Positions 23,974-32,078 of a DNA stretch of 64,000 bases are shown here, in pieces (within the stretch, counting starts at the first letter, position 1; each line of letters opens with the position of its first letter). The notes beneath the pieces were generated by a model. That model had not been told where the DNA came from. It searched no databases and was given only the letters and a program-made list of their open reading frames with translations. The position numbers and the translations under genes were made by a program. Source of the DNA: Novosphingobium panipatense (GTDB lineage Bacteria > Pseudomonadota > Alphaproteobacteria > Sphingomonadales > Sphingomonadaceae); contig NZ_MSQB01000014.1 of assembly GCF_002149965.1 (NCBI RefSeq), positions 109,456 through 173,455 of the forward strand, in the 5' to 3' direction.

Positions 23974-25149
23974 TCAGGCTCTTGCCGGATCCGCCGCCTT
24001 GCCGCGACGGAAGACAAGCCGTTCGGACGGAGGCGCAGCCACGGCGGCTGCCGCATTGAGCGCGGGCAGGGCCACGAAAGTGGCCTCCGCGCCCACCGTC
24101 AGCTCCCGGTTTTCCAGCCCTAGCGCCCGTGCGGACTCGGTCGTGGCCATGCCAAGAGCGACGCCGAGATGCTCGTCGGTGTAGAAGCCGGAGCGATAGC
24201 CGATCAGCATGGCGCGCTGGAGCATGTCGCCGTTGCCATAGGGCCACCAGGCGTCGCGGATATTGTCGTTCCCGGCAAAGAGGCGAACGCCGTGCTCGCG
24301 CAGGCGCAGGATCGGCGGGAAGGCGCGGTCGCCGGGGGCATTGGTCATGATCGCCACGCCTGCATCGGCAAGGGCGCGGGCGATGCTATCCAGCGCGGGC
24401 TGGTCGACATCGCCCAGCGCATAGGCGTGGCTGACCGTCACGCGCCCGGCCATGCCCAGCGCCAGAGTGCGGGCGGCGATGCGGTGCAATTGCGCAATGC
24501 CGGGAAGGCCTGCCTCGTGGAGATGGATGTCGATCTTTGCGCCGTGCCTTTCGGCGATGCCGAAGACGACGTCCAGATGGCCGTCGGAATTGCCGTCCAT
24601 GCCCTCGGGGTCGATGCCGCCGACCACTTCGGCGCCTTCGCGGATTGCGGCATCGAGGATATCGGCCGTGCCCGGGCAGGTGAGAATACCGGCCTGCGGA
24701 AAGGCGACCAGTTCGATATCCATGCTCTCGCGCCACTTCTCGCGCATGGCCATCACGGCATTGAGGTGCGAGAGGCCGGTCGTGGCATCGACATCGACAT
24801 GGCTGCGCATCGCCACCGTGCCGAGGCTGGCGGCCTGCGCGATAAGCACGTCGGCGCGGACGGCGGCGGGGCGTACGTCGGCCAGCATCGCCTTTTCGGC
24901 GGCGAGCCTGTCGCGCAGGCTGGCGGCCGGGCGGTGGGGTTGCCAGGGTTCGCCGAAGAAGCTCTTGTCGAGGTGGATGTGGCCGTCGACGAAGCCCGGC
25001 AGGACGAGCCTGCCGCCAAGGTCCACGCGCTCGGTCCCCTCGCCCGCGACGAGATCGTTACCGATCCCGACGAAACGTCCGCCCGATGCGGCGAGATCGG
25101 CAGGCGTGCCGTCCGGCAGCAGGGCATTGGTGAAAAGGCGCTCGATCAT
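23974..25149 (-). CDS. Cytosine-deaminase-like amidohydrolase
   Basis: Protein of 391 aa whose ATG overlaps the stop of the upstream amidohydrolase gene (ATGA), so translation is coupled. Metal ligands of the amidohydrolase superfamily are visible: HIHLDK (His-x-His), HLHEAG, SHAYAL, and Asp in GNDNIRDAW. The HLDK and NDNIRDAW elements are typical of the cytosine deaminase/N-isopropylammelide hydrolase branch, so a nucleobase-like or triazine-like cyclic amide/amidine is a plausible substrate. There is no signal peptide, so it is cytoplasmic. The partner encoded upstream is exported. Confidence 0.85.
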   Translation of the reverse strand: MIERLFTNALLPDGTPADLAASGGRFVGIGNDLVAGEGTERVDLGGRLVLPGFVDGHIHLDKSFFGEPWQPHRPAASLRDRLAAEKAMLADVRPAAVRADVLIAQAASLGTVAMRSHVDVDATTGLSHLNAVMAMREKWRESMDIELVAFPQAGILTCPGTADILDAAIREGAEVVGGIDPEGMDGNSDGHLDVVFGIAERHGAKIDIHLHEAGLPGIAQLHRIAARTLALGMAGRVTVSHAYALGDVDQPALDSIARALADAGVAIMTNAPGDRAFPPILRLREHGVRLFAGNDNIRDAWWPYGNGDMLQRAMLIGYRSGFYTDEHLGVALGMATTESARALGLENRELTVGAEATFVALPALNAAAAVAAPPSERLVFRRGKAADPARA

Positions 25150-26618
25150 CGGCTGGCCTCCGGTGCGGCGCCGCCCTTCTCGCTGGCGTTCCATGCGGCG
25201 ACCTTGTCCCGGGTCTGGGCCAGCATGCCGTCCAGCGCGGCGCGGTTGTAGAGCTTGCCGTCCATCACCACGGCGCGGATCGCGCGGGTGGCGGCGATGT
25301 CCTTCAGCGGATCGCGGTCCAGCAGCACGAGGTCGGCGGCCTTGCCGGGCGCGACGGCGCCGTAGCGATCGAGCCGCCCGAACCAGGCCGGGCCCGCGCG
25401 AGTCGCGGCGGAAAGCGCCTCGGCGGGCGTGAGGCCCTTGTCCACGAACAGGCTCAACTCGTCATGCAGGCCGATGCCGGGATAGTTGAACGAATTGAGG
25501 AAGCCCGCATCGGTCCCGGCGATCACCGTGACCCCGGCCTTTTCCAGCAGCGGCAGCACGGCGGCCATGCGGTCGAAATGCTCGTGACGCGCCTTGATGG
25601 CAGCGGCGTCGGCCTTGGCGGCGCGTTCGACGCGCCAGTCGTAAGTCTTGCGCAGCTTCGGGCCGATATAGGCGAGGTAGGGGTCGTCGGCGTGATCGTC
25701 GGCATCAAGCCAGGCGATCACGCGGCTGCCGTTGAGGGTCGGGGTGACGAAGACGCCCTGCTTGGCGAACTTGCGGTAGGAGGCCATGGCCGTGGCCCTA
25801 TCGAAGCCATTGTCGAGCAGGCGGTTGGCTTCGGCCCGGTCTATCCGACCGGCGGCGAAATCCGCGGCGATCCGGGCTTCGTCCTTCACACCCGCCTTGT
25901 AGGCATAGTCGAGGTGCTCGATCGAACTGATCCCCGCGTCCACGGCCTGCCCGACCGTCAGGGCCATCGGGATATGGCCGGACGTCCGCAGCCCGCGCGC
26001 TTTCGCCTGCGAGACGGCGTAGAGGAACAGCTGCGGGTCCAGCGTGCTGTCGGTGATCTTCACGAAGTCCACCTTGTCCCGCTCCTGAAGCCGGGCGAGC
26101 GCGGCATCGACATCGGCCTTGCTGCCGACCTCGATCGTGCCCTTCCAGACCGGCTTGATGCCTTCGATCTTGGCGCCCGAGGTCAGGAGGTGCGGGCCGA
26201 ACAGGGTTCCACCCGCGATTTCGCCGCGCCATTGCAGGACCTGCTCGGGCAGGTCGCCTGAACAGTCGCGGATCATGGTGATCCCGTGGGCGACGTAGAG
26301 CGGCAGAAGCGCCTTGTTCTCCTCGATCAGCTCGGGCCCGCCGCCGAAGTGGACATGCATGTCCCAGAGGCCGGGGATGAGGAACCGGTCCTTGCCCTCC
26401 ACGACATCGCGGGCCTGCCAGTCGCGGGCGATGTCGCGGTCCTTGCCGACGGCCACGACGTCGTGGCCGCGCAGCACGACGGCCTGTTCCTTGACCGCCC
26501 GCGCATGTTCGACATCGATGACGGTGACGTGGCGGATCATCACGTCGCCCTGGTCTGCCGCAAGGGCAGGCGTGGTCGTGGCCATGAGCGCGGCGATCAG
26601 CGGGGCGACAAATTTCAT
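25146..26618 (-). CDS. Exported imidazolonepropionase-like amidohydrolase
   Basis: Protein of 490 aa from ATG 26618, with GGAG nine bases upstream. Residues 1-20 are a signal peptide (MKFVAPLIAALMATTTPALA). The fold is an amidohydrolase barrel: DMHVHF, a lysine position in VDFVKITDS, HIP, EHLDYAY, and the metal Asp in AGTDAGFLNSF, followed by GLTPAEALSAAT. This matches secreted peptidase/cyclic-amide hydrolases of the imidazolonepropionase-like and Xaa-Pro/Xaa-Arg dipeptidase group. It is the first gene of a two-gene operon divergent from a LysR regulator. Location is periplasmic; the substrate is probably a peptide or cyclic amide. Confidence 0.85.
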   Translation of the reverse strand: MKFVAPLIAALMATTTPALAADQGDVMIRHVTVIDVEHARAVKEQAVVLRGHDVVAVGKDRDIARDWQARDVVEGKDRFLIPGLWDMHVHFGGGPELIEENKALLPLYVAHGITMIRDCSGDLPEQVLQWRGEIAGGTLFGPHLLTSGAKIEGIKPVWKGTIEVGSKADVDAALARLQERDKVDFVKITDSTLDPQLFLYAVSQAKARGLRTSGHIPMALTVGQAVDAGISSIEHLDYAYKAGVKDEARIAADFAAGRIDRAEANRLLDNGFDRATAMASYRKFAKQGVFVTPTLNGSRVIAWLDADDHADDPYLAYIGPKLRKTYDWRVERAAKADAAAIKARHEHFDRMAAVLPLLEKAGVTVIAGTDAGFLNSFNYPGIGLHDELSLFVDKGLTPAEALSAATRAGPAWFGRLDRYGAVAPGKAADLVLLDRDPLKDIAATRAIRAVVMDGKLYNRAALDGMLAQTRDKVAAWNASEKGGAAPEASR

Positions 26619-26689
26619 CGGGGAACTCCTTCGCGGCGTGTTTACCCCATGCACCGGATAATTCACAAATTAGATGTTTATATAAATAT

Positions 26690-26706
26690 CATTCAGTATA
26701 TGAATG
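26690..26706. promoter_or_regulatory. Candidate LysR operator palindrome
   Basis: CATTCAGTATATGAATG has 5-bp arms and an AT-rich centre. It lies in the 92-bp divergent spacer between the amidohydrolase operon and the LysR gene, ending five bases before the LysR start. The position fits autoregulation. Confidence 0.4.
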
Positions 26707-26710
26707 TTCG

Positions 26711-27547
26711 ATGCTCGATCCCAGACTTCTTCGCAGCTTCGTCGCCATCGTCGATACCGGCCACTTCACACGCGCGGCGGAGCGGCTGGGCATGACGCAA
26801 TCGACAATCAGCCAGCAACTGGGGCGGCTGGAGGAAAGTGCCGGTCATCCCCTGATCGACCGCGCGGCCCGGCCGGTGCGACCAACGGCGATGGGGGAGC
26901 GCCTGCTCGGCCATGCCCGCCGCATCCTCCAGCTCGATGCGGAGGCGCAGAGCCTGTTGAAGGATCCGGCGGGGACGGCCGCGATCTCCATCGGCGTGCC
27001 GGAGGATCTGGCGACGCGGAGCATGGCGCAGGGGCTGGCGCGCTTCGCGGCCAGTAACAGCCGGATCCGGCTCGACGTCGTCACCGGGCTCAGCCGCGAT
27101 CTCGCCTCGCGCTACCGTCAGGGCGAATTCGACATCGTGGTCGTCAAGGAGGACCAGCCCGCGCCGGATTGCCGAGCCAGCTTTCCCGAACCGCTCGGCT
27201 GGTTCGCGGCGCCCGAGGGCGCGGTGGAGATGTGCGATCCGCTGCCGCTGGTGACCTTTCCCGTCGGCGGGCTCTACCGCGAGACGATGTTTCGCGAACT
27301 CGAAGCGGCGGGCCTGCGCTGGTACGTGGCGTTCTCGGGCAGCAGCCTGCAGAGCGTGCTGGCGGCGGTATCGGCGGGGATGGGCCTTTCGCTCCTGCCG
27401 CTATCGGTCACGCCGGGGCAGGGCCTGCGCCGGTTGGACGGGATGGGACAGGCGGCGCCGATGGTGGTCTCGCTCTATGCGCGCGAAGACAATGAACCGA
27501 TCGGCGCGCTCGTCGAACTGATCCAGGCCGTGTTGGCGGCGCGCTGA
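26711..27547 (+). CDS. LysR-type regulator
   Basis: Protein of 278 aa with the usual LysR layout: N-terminal HTH (LLRSFVAIVDTGHFTRAAERLGMTQ, STISQQLGRLE) and a C-terminal effector domain. The effector part is rather short, and the whole protein is about 20 residues below the common length. It is divergent from the two-amidohydrolase operon with an AT-rich 92-bp spacer and is most likely its regulator. It ends six bases before the convergent DUF2891 gene. The inducer is unknown. Confidence 0.9.
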   Translation: MLDPRLLRSFVAIVDTGHFTRAAERLGMTQSTISQQLGRLEESAGHPLIDRAARPVRPTAMGERLLGHARRILQLDAEAQSLLKDPAGTAAISIGVPEDLATRSMAQGLARFAASNSRIRLDVVTGLSRDLASRYRQGEFDIVVVKEDQPAPDCRASFPEPLGWFAAPEGAVEMCDPLPLVTFPVGGLYRETMFRELEAAGLRWYVAFSGSSLQSVLAAVSAGMGLSLLPLSVTPGQGLRRLDGMGQAAPMVVSLYAREDNEPIGALVELIQAVLAAR

Positions 27548-27553
27548 GCTTTC

Positions 27554-28549
27554 TCAGCTATCGGCTGCGGCCAGAAGCGCGAGCAGCGCGAAGCTCGCCA
27601 GCCAATGTTCGCCCATATAGTCGCCTTCGACATGGGCCATCGCCGCTTCGAGATGGCGCTCGGCGGCGTCGATGGCCAGGTCCCGGCCGCTCGCCATGGC
27701 CGGAGCCAGTTCGCGCCAGGCCCAGGCGCGGCTGAGGTTGAGCCCGTCGAGATGGGCGATCTTGCCGTCGCTGCGGTCGCTGACATGGGCGGGCGTGAAG
27801 ATGCTGGCGGGGTGGCGCTCCGACAGGCGCGGCAGGAACGCCGCGAACCATTCGGAAAAACCGGCCTCGCCAAGCGCGCGGCGCATCAGCAGCGCCTCGC
27901 TCAGCGCGGAAGAGAGAAATTCGTCGCCGCCGGGCTCCCAGGCCTGGCAATCCTCGTCGTTCTGGAACCATGCCGCCGCCTTGGCGCGGATCTGCGCCGC
28001 CAGCGCGGGATCGAAGACGTCGGCCCATTCCAGCGACAGCGTCAGCGCGAAGGCGCTGTTGAAGTGCGTGCCGGTACGGATCGGATAGGTCAGGATCGTC
28101 AGGTAATGCGCCAGTCGCGATGCCAGGGCGCGGGCCAGCGGCTCCAGGCGCGCGGCCCAGGGCCTATCGGCATGGCGCGAGGCTTCGAGGTGGAGGTAGA
28201 GCAGCCAGCCCCAGCCGTAGGGCCGCTCGAAGCCGCCGGCTTTGGGCCGGTCGAGATAGGCCAGCTCGGCGGCGAGCTTTTCTGGCGTGAAGGTCTCGTC
28301 CGCGCGCTCGGCCACAAGCGGGGCTTCGGGCAGGTCGCCGTGCAGGCGGCGCAGGGTCAGCAGGGTCCACCAGCCGTGTACGCAGCTGTGCCAGTCGAAA
28401 CTGCCGTGGAAAGCCGGGTGCAGGACGCGCGGGGGCAGCACGTCCTCGTCGGCATTCATGACATGGTCGAGCTTGTGCGGATATTCGCGGCCGACATGGC
28501 CAAGTGCGATGCGCATGAAGCGGGCGGCGGTCTCGGGCGTGAGGATCAT
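27554..28549 (-). CDS. DUF2891 family protein
   Basis: Protein of 331 aa; the ATG overlaps the stop of the DUF979 gene (ATGA). A much longer reading upstream in the same frame is a shadow of the DUF979 gene. The sequence is rich in Trp, His and aromatic pairs (HPAFHGSFDWHSCVHGWW, RPYGWGWLLYLH, THFNSAFALTLSLEWADV, DGLNLSRAWAWREL), the pattern of DUF2891, a family with an expected alpha/alpha-barrel fold like glycosidases and epimerases. No signal peptide. Function is undefined. Its tight coupling to DUF979 and DUF969 membrane proteins suggests that it processes the substrate they carry. Confidence 0.85.
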   Translation of the reverse strand: MILTPETAARFMRIALGHVGREYPHKLDHVMNADEDVLPPRVLHPAFHGSFDWHSCVHGWWTLLTLRRLHGDLPEAPLVAERADETFTPEKLAAELAYLDRPKAGGFERPYGWGWLLYLHLEASRHADRPWAARLEPLARALASRLAHYLTILTYPIRTGTHFNSAFALTLSLEWADVFDPALAAQIRAKAAAWFQNDEDCQAWEPGGDEFLSSALSEALLMRRALGEAGFSEWFAAFLPRLSERHPASIFTPAHVSDRSDGKIAHLDGLNLSRAWAWRELAPAMASGRDLAIDAAERHLEAAMAHVEGDYMGEHWLASFALLALLAAADS

Positions 28550-29502
28550 AGCAGAAATCCGGCGATGTAGAGGATCAGGATATTGCAGGCGAGCAGGGGC
28601 AGGGCCGTGCCGATCTGGCGGCGGATCACGCCGTACTCGTCCTTGAGTTCGAGCAGCGCGGCGGGAACCATGTTGAAGTTGGCGGCCATCGGCGTCAGCA
28701 GGGTGCCGCAGAATCCCGCCAGCATGCCGATCGCACCGACCACGGCCGGATCGCCGCCGTGGGCCTTGATCAGGATCGGTACGCCGATCGCGCTGGCCAT
28801 GACCGGGAAGGCGGCAAAGGCATTGCCCATGATCACGGTGAAGAGCGCCATGCCCAGCGCAAAGATCACGACCGCCAGGAAGACGTTGCTTTCGGGCAGG
28901 ATCGCCAGGCTCATGGCGCCCACGGCGCCGCCGACTCCCGCCGCCGTGAATACCGCGCCGAGGGCAGCGAGCATCTGCGGCAGCAGGGCCGCCCAGCCGA
29001 TCGAATCCATCAGGCGCCGGCCCTCGTCCACGGGCGCGGAGAGCGGGGGCTTCAGCCATATCATGGTTCCGGCAAGCGCCAGGGCGACACCCGTCACCAG
29101 CAGCACCAGCGTCACCCAGCGCGGATCGATCAGACCCGCTGCGCCCAGCGGCGTATAGCTGAACAGCAGGGTGCCCGCGAAAGCCGTTACCGGGATCACC
29201 AGCGCGGGCAGGAACAGCTTCGAGCCGAGCTTGCGGGCGAAGGCCTCGCGCTCTTCGGCGGAGGTCGTGCGCGGACGGCCAAGCCCGAGACAGCGACACC
29301 CGGCAAGGCCGACCAGCAGCAGCACGAGTATGCCGTTGCCGAAATCGCCCAGCCGGTCGCCCAGCAGGAAACTGACCGCGACCAGCGCCCAGAACGCGGC
29401 ATTGCCCCAGCGCCTGGGATTGTCCGGGTCGCGGGCGCTGGCGACCGCGAAGGCGGCGAAGACCAGCCCGGCCACGAAATAGAGCGCCGTGATGCCGATC
29501 AT
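28546..29502 (-). CDS. DUF979 membrane protein
   Basis: Protein of 318 aa with about nine hydrophobic segments, starting at an ATG that overlaps the DUF969 stop. Typical segments include YFVAGLVFAAFAVASARD, SFLLGDRLGDFGNGILVLLL and FAAFPVMASAIGVPILIK. DUF979 and DUF969 proteins are almost always encoded side by side and resemble split permeases. From general knowledge they often neighbour pyrrolidone-carboxyl peptidase genes, hinting at transport of 5-oxoproline or small peptides, but that is not demonstrated. Here the partners are a DUF2891 gene downstream and an MFS permease upstream. Confidence 0.88.
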   Translation of the reverse strand: MIGITALYFVAGLVFAAFAVASARDPDNPRRWGNAAFWALVAVSFLLGDRLGDFGNGILVLLLVGLAGCRCLGLGRPRTTSAEEREAFARKLGSKLFLPALVIPVTAFAGTLLFSYTPLGAAGLIDPRWVTLVLLVTGVALALAGTMIWLKPPLSAPVDEGRRLMDSIGWAALLPQMLAALGAVFTAAGVGGAVGAMSLAILPESNVFLAVVIFALGMALFTVIMGNAFAAFPVMASAIGVPILIKAHGGDPAVVGAIGMLAGFCGTLLTPMAANFNMVPAALLELKDEYGVIRRQIGTALPLLACNILILYIAGFLL

Positions 29503-30242
29503 GCGCCAATGCTCCCGCCAATGCTCCCGGCCGCGGCGGCGCGGGCAGCCTTGCGGCGCAGGCGGCGGCCGAACAGGCGGATCCGCAGCGCATGGATCGC
29601 GAAAGCGCAGATCGCCGTCGGGATCGCCCAGAGCGAAAGGTGGATCGGCGCAATTTCTATGCCTTCGCCCCGCAGCACACCCTGGATCAGCAGGATCGAA
29701 CCAATGGCGATGAAGATGTCCTCGCCGAAGAACACGCCCACATTGTCGGTGGCGGCAGCCATGGCCTTGACCTCTTCGAGGTCCGCCTCGTCGATCTCGG
29801 GATTTTCCTTGCGCGCCGCGGCTTCGGCCATCGGCGCGAGCAGGGGGCGCACGGTCTGCGGATGTCCCGCGACGGAGACGAGGCCCAGCGCCGCGATGCC
29901 CTGCCGGAAGGCCAGATAGCCCACCAGCAGCCGTCCGACCGTGGCGCCGCGCATGGCCTCGATCAGGCCGCGCGCCCGTTGTTGCAGGCCGAAGCGTTCG
30001 AGCAGGCCGATCACCGGCAGCACGACATAGACCACGGTGATGAAACGGTTGTCGTTGAAGCCCTTGCCGAGCAGCGAGATCACCGCAACCAGGTCCATGC
30101 CCCCGAGAAGCCCGGTAAGGATCGCGGCGGCGGCCACGACCAGCAGCGGATTGAAGCGCAGCGCGAAGCCGCAGACGACCACGAGAATGCCGGCGAGCGG
30201 CCAATAGTCGATATGACCGTCCAGCATGTACTGCGATCCCAT
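29499..30242 (-). CDS. DUF969 membrane protein
   Basis: Protein of 247 aa, starting MGSQYMLDGHIDYWPLAGIL; an ATG six codons in is an alternative start. Several membrane helices are visible, plus the conserved GHPQTVRPLLAPM and DNVGVFFGEDIFIAIGSILLIQG segments of DUF969. The C-terminal ~30 residues are strongly basic and Ala-rich. It is coupled by a 4-base overlap to the DUF979 gene and lies 13 bp after the MFS gene, so all four genes probably share one transcript. The likely role is one half of a two-protein permease. Confidence 0.88.
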   Translation of the reverse strand: MGSQYMLDGHIDYWPLAGILVVVCGFALRFNPLLVVAAAAILTGLLGGMDLVAVISLLGKGFNDNRFITVVYVVLPVIGLLERFGLQQRARGLIEAMRGATVGRLLVGYLAFRQGIAALGLVSVAGHPQTVRPLLAPMAEAAARKENPEIDEADLEEVKAMAAATDNVGVFFGEDIFIAIGSILLIQGVLRGEGIEIAPIHLSLWAIPTAICAFAIHALRIRLFGRRLRRKAARAAAAGSIGGSIGA

Positions 30243-30255
30243 TTGAATTTAAACC

Positions 30256-31569
30256 TTAATCTTCCAGGATCAGGCTGTGATTGCGCGTCTCGCGCATGCG
30301 TGCGTAGACCACCAGCGATATGGCGATCATGACCGAGACGTAGATGTAGAAGGCCTGCTCGATCCCGGCCTGCTTAAACCACAGGGCCACGAATTCGGCG
30401 GTTCCGCCGAACAGCGTATTGGCAAGCGCATAAGGCAGGGCGACGCCAAGCGCGCGGATATGGGCGGGGAACAGCTCCGCCTTCACGACGGCGTTGATCG
30501 AGGTGTAGCCGGTCACGATCACCAGCCCCGCCATGACCAGCAGACCGGCGACGAGCGGATCGCGTGTCTGCGCCAGCGTCGCGAAGATCGGGTATGTGAA
30601 GAGAACCCCGAACAGACCGAAGCCCACCATCAGCGGCTTGCGCCCGACCCGGTCGGAAAGCGCGCCCGCAACCGGCTGGAGCAGCATGAACAGGAACAGC
30701 GTGATACCGTTGATCTGCGAGGCGGTCTCCCGGTCGAGGCCGCTGGTGTTGACCAGGAACTTCTGCATGTAGATCGAATAGGCGTAGAACGCGATCGTGC
30801 CGCCCGCCGTCAGCAGCATCACCGTCAGCGTTTCGCGCGGGTGGCGGCGGATCAGTTCAAGGAAGCCAGATTGCGGCGCACCTTCGGCACGGGCCTTCTC
30901 GAAGCTGTGCGTCTCGGCCATGCCCCGGCGCAGACGGAATACCAGGATCGCCAGCGCGCCGCCGATGACGAAGGGAATGCGCCAGCCCCATGCATCGAGC
31001 TGTGCTTCGGTGAGCAGCGCCTGAAGCACCAGGAGGACGCAGATCGCGACGAGTTGTCCGGCGATCAGGGTGACGTACTGGAAGCTCGAATAGAAACCGC
31101 GCCTATCGCGCCCGGCCATTTCCGACAGGTAGGTGGCGCTCGCGCCATATTCGCCGCCGATCGAGAGGCCTTGCATCAGCCGCGCCAGCACCAGCAGCAG
31201 CGGCGCACCGATGCCGATGGTCTGGTACGAAGGCGTCACCGCGATCAGCAGCGATCCCGCGCACATCAGCGCCACCGAGAGCGTCAGCCCGCTCTTGCGC
31301 CCCTTGCGGTCGGCGTAGATGCCCATGAGCCAGGCCCCTACCGGGCGCATCAGGAAGCCCACTGCGAAGATTGCCGCGGCGCTCAGCAATTGGGCGGTGC
31401 GATCCTCGTCCGGGAAGAAGTGCGGTGCGAAATAGAGCGTGAAGGCAGAATAGGCGTACCAGTCGTACCATTCGACGAGATTGCCGGTGGACCCCGCGAC
31501 GATGGCCTTCAGGCGCTGGCCGCGGTCCGGCGGCAGCAGGGTGGGTGCAGGGCTTGACACTGACGACAT
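30256..31569 (-). CDS. MFS transporter, metabolite:H+ symporter group (KgtP-like)
   Basis: Protein of 437 aa from ATG 31569, the usual size of this group; an upstream in-frame extension has no family features. Twelve membrane helices are expected. Diagnostic segments are GNLVEWYDWYAYSAFTLYFA, FLMRPVGAWLMGIYADRKGRK and GLSIGGEYGASATYLSE, typical of the MHS subfamily (KgtP, ShiA, ProP). These symporters take up 2-oxoglutarate, shikimate, citrate or betaine with protons. It heads the DUF969-DUF979-DUF2891 operon. A CCGCC/GGCGG hairpin lies in its leader at 31601-31617. The substrate is probably a carboxylate. Confidence 0.9.
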   Translation of the reverse strand: MSSVSSPAPTLLPPDRGQRLKAIVAGSTGNLVEWYDWYAYSAFTLYFAPHFFPDEDRTAQLLSAAAIFAVGFLMRPVGAWLMGIYADRKGRKSGLTLSVALMCAGSLLIAVTPSYQTIGIGAPLLLVLARLMQGLSIGGEYGASATYLSEMAGRDRRGFYSSFQYVTLIAGQLVAICVLLVLQALLTEAQLDAWGWRIPFVIGGALAILVFRLRRGMAETHSFEKARAEGAPQSGFLELIRRHPRETLTVMLLTAGGTIAFYAYSIYMQKFLVNTSGLDRETASQINGITLFLFMLLQPVAGALSDRVGRKPLMVGFGLFGVLFTYPIFATLAQTRDPLVAGLLVMAGLVIVTGYTSINAVVKAELFPAHIRALGVALPYALANTLFGGTAEFVALWFKQAGIEQAFYIYVSVMIAISLVVYARMRETRNHSLILED

Positions 31570-31684
31570 CGGGACGTGTGCCCTCTCTTCTGGCCTATCG
31601 CCGCCGGGGACAGGCGGAAAGACCGGAAGGGTTATGGCAAGCGGCGGCAAAGGTCCAGTGAAGCGGGAGCGTTTCTGGCGGAAT

Positions 31685-32074
31685 TCAGGCGCGCGACTGC
31701 GCCAGCAGCGTCATCGCTTCCTCAAGCTGCGCGAATGTATAGGGCTTGTTGAGCATGACGGCGGGCTGGTGCGGCAGGTCCCAGTTGCCGCCACCGCTGG
31801 CGATGGCGAAAGGCACTGATCGCGCGGCCACTTCCGCCACGACCGGATCGGCACGCTCGCCTGCAAGGTTCATGTCGATCAGCGCCACGTCGAATTCATC
31901 TGTACGCGCCGCCTCCAGCGCATCTGCCAGAGTGGCATGGGGGCCCACTACCAGGCAGCCGAGGTCGCCCAGCATCTCTTCCAGCAGCATGGCCACCAGC
32001 ACTTCATCTTCCGCGACCAGTACGCGCAGACCTTTCACTTGAAACGCCCCCTCACCGCCAAAACCCTCCGACAT
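31685..32074 (-). CDS. Single-domain response regulator
   Basis: Protein of 129 aa with just a receiver domain: acidic pocket in VAEDEVLVA, phospho-acceptor Asp in DVALIDMN, and Lys in MLNKPYTF. Length and features fit CheY/FixJ-type receivers without an output domain, common in sphingomonads. The start lies four bases after the stop of the large histidine kinase gene, with the ribosome site inside that gene's end, so it is cotranscribed and should exchange phosphate with that kinase or its receiver. No DNA-binding part is present, so it acts by protein contact or as a phosphate sink. Confidence 0.9.
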   Translation of the reverse strand: MSEGFGGEGAFQVKGLRVLVAEDEVLVAMLLEEMLGDLGCLVVGPHATLADALEAARTDEFDVALIDMNLAGERADPVVAEVAARSVPFAIASGGGNWDLPHQPAVMLNKPYTFAQLEEAMTLLAQSRA

Positions 32075-32078
32075 GCCC

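Noticed and set aside
27554..29653. A 699-codon minus-strand frame suggesting a DUF2891 fusion
   Set aside because: Only the part from 28549 is DUF2891; the rest is out-of-frame DUF979 sequence, and the ATGA overlap marks the true start.
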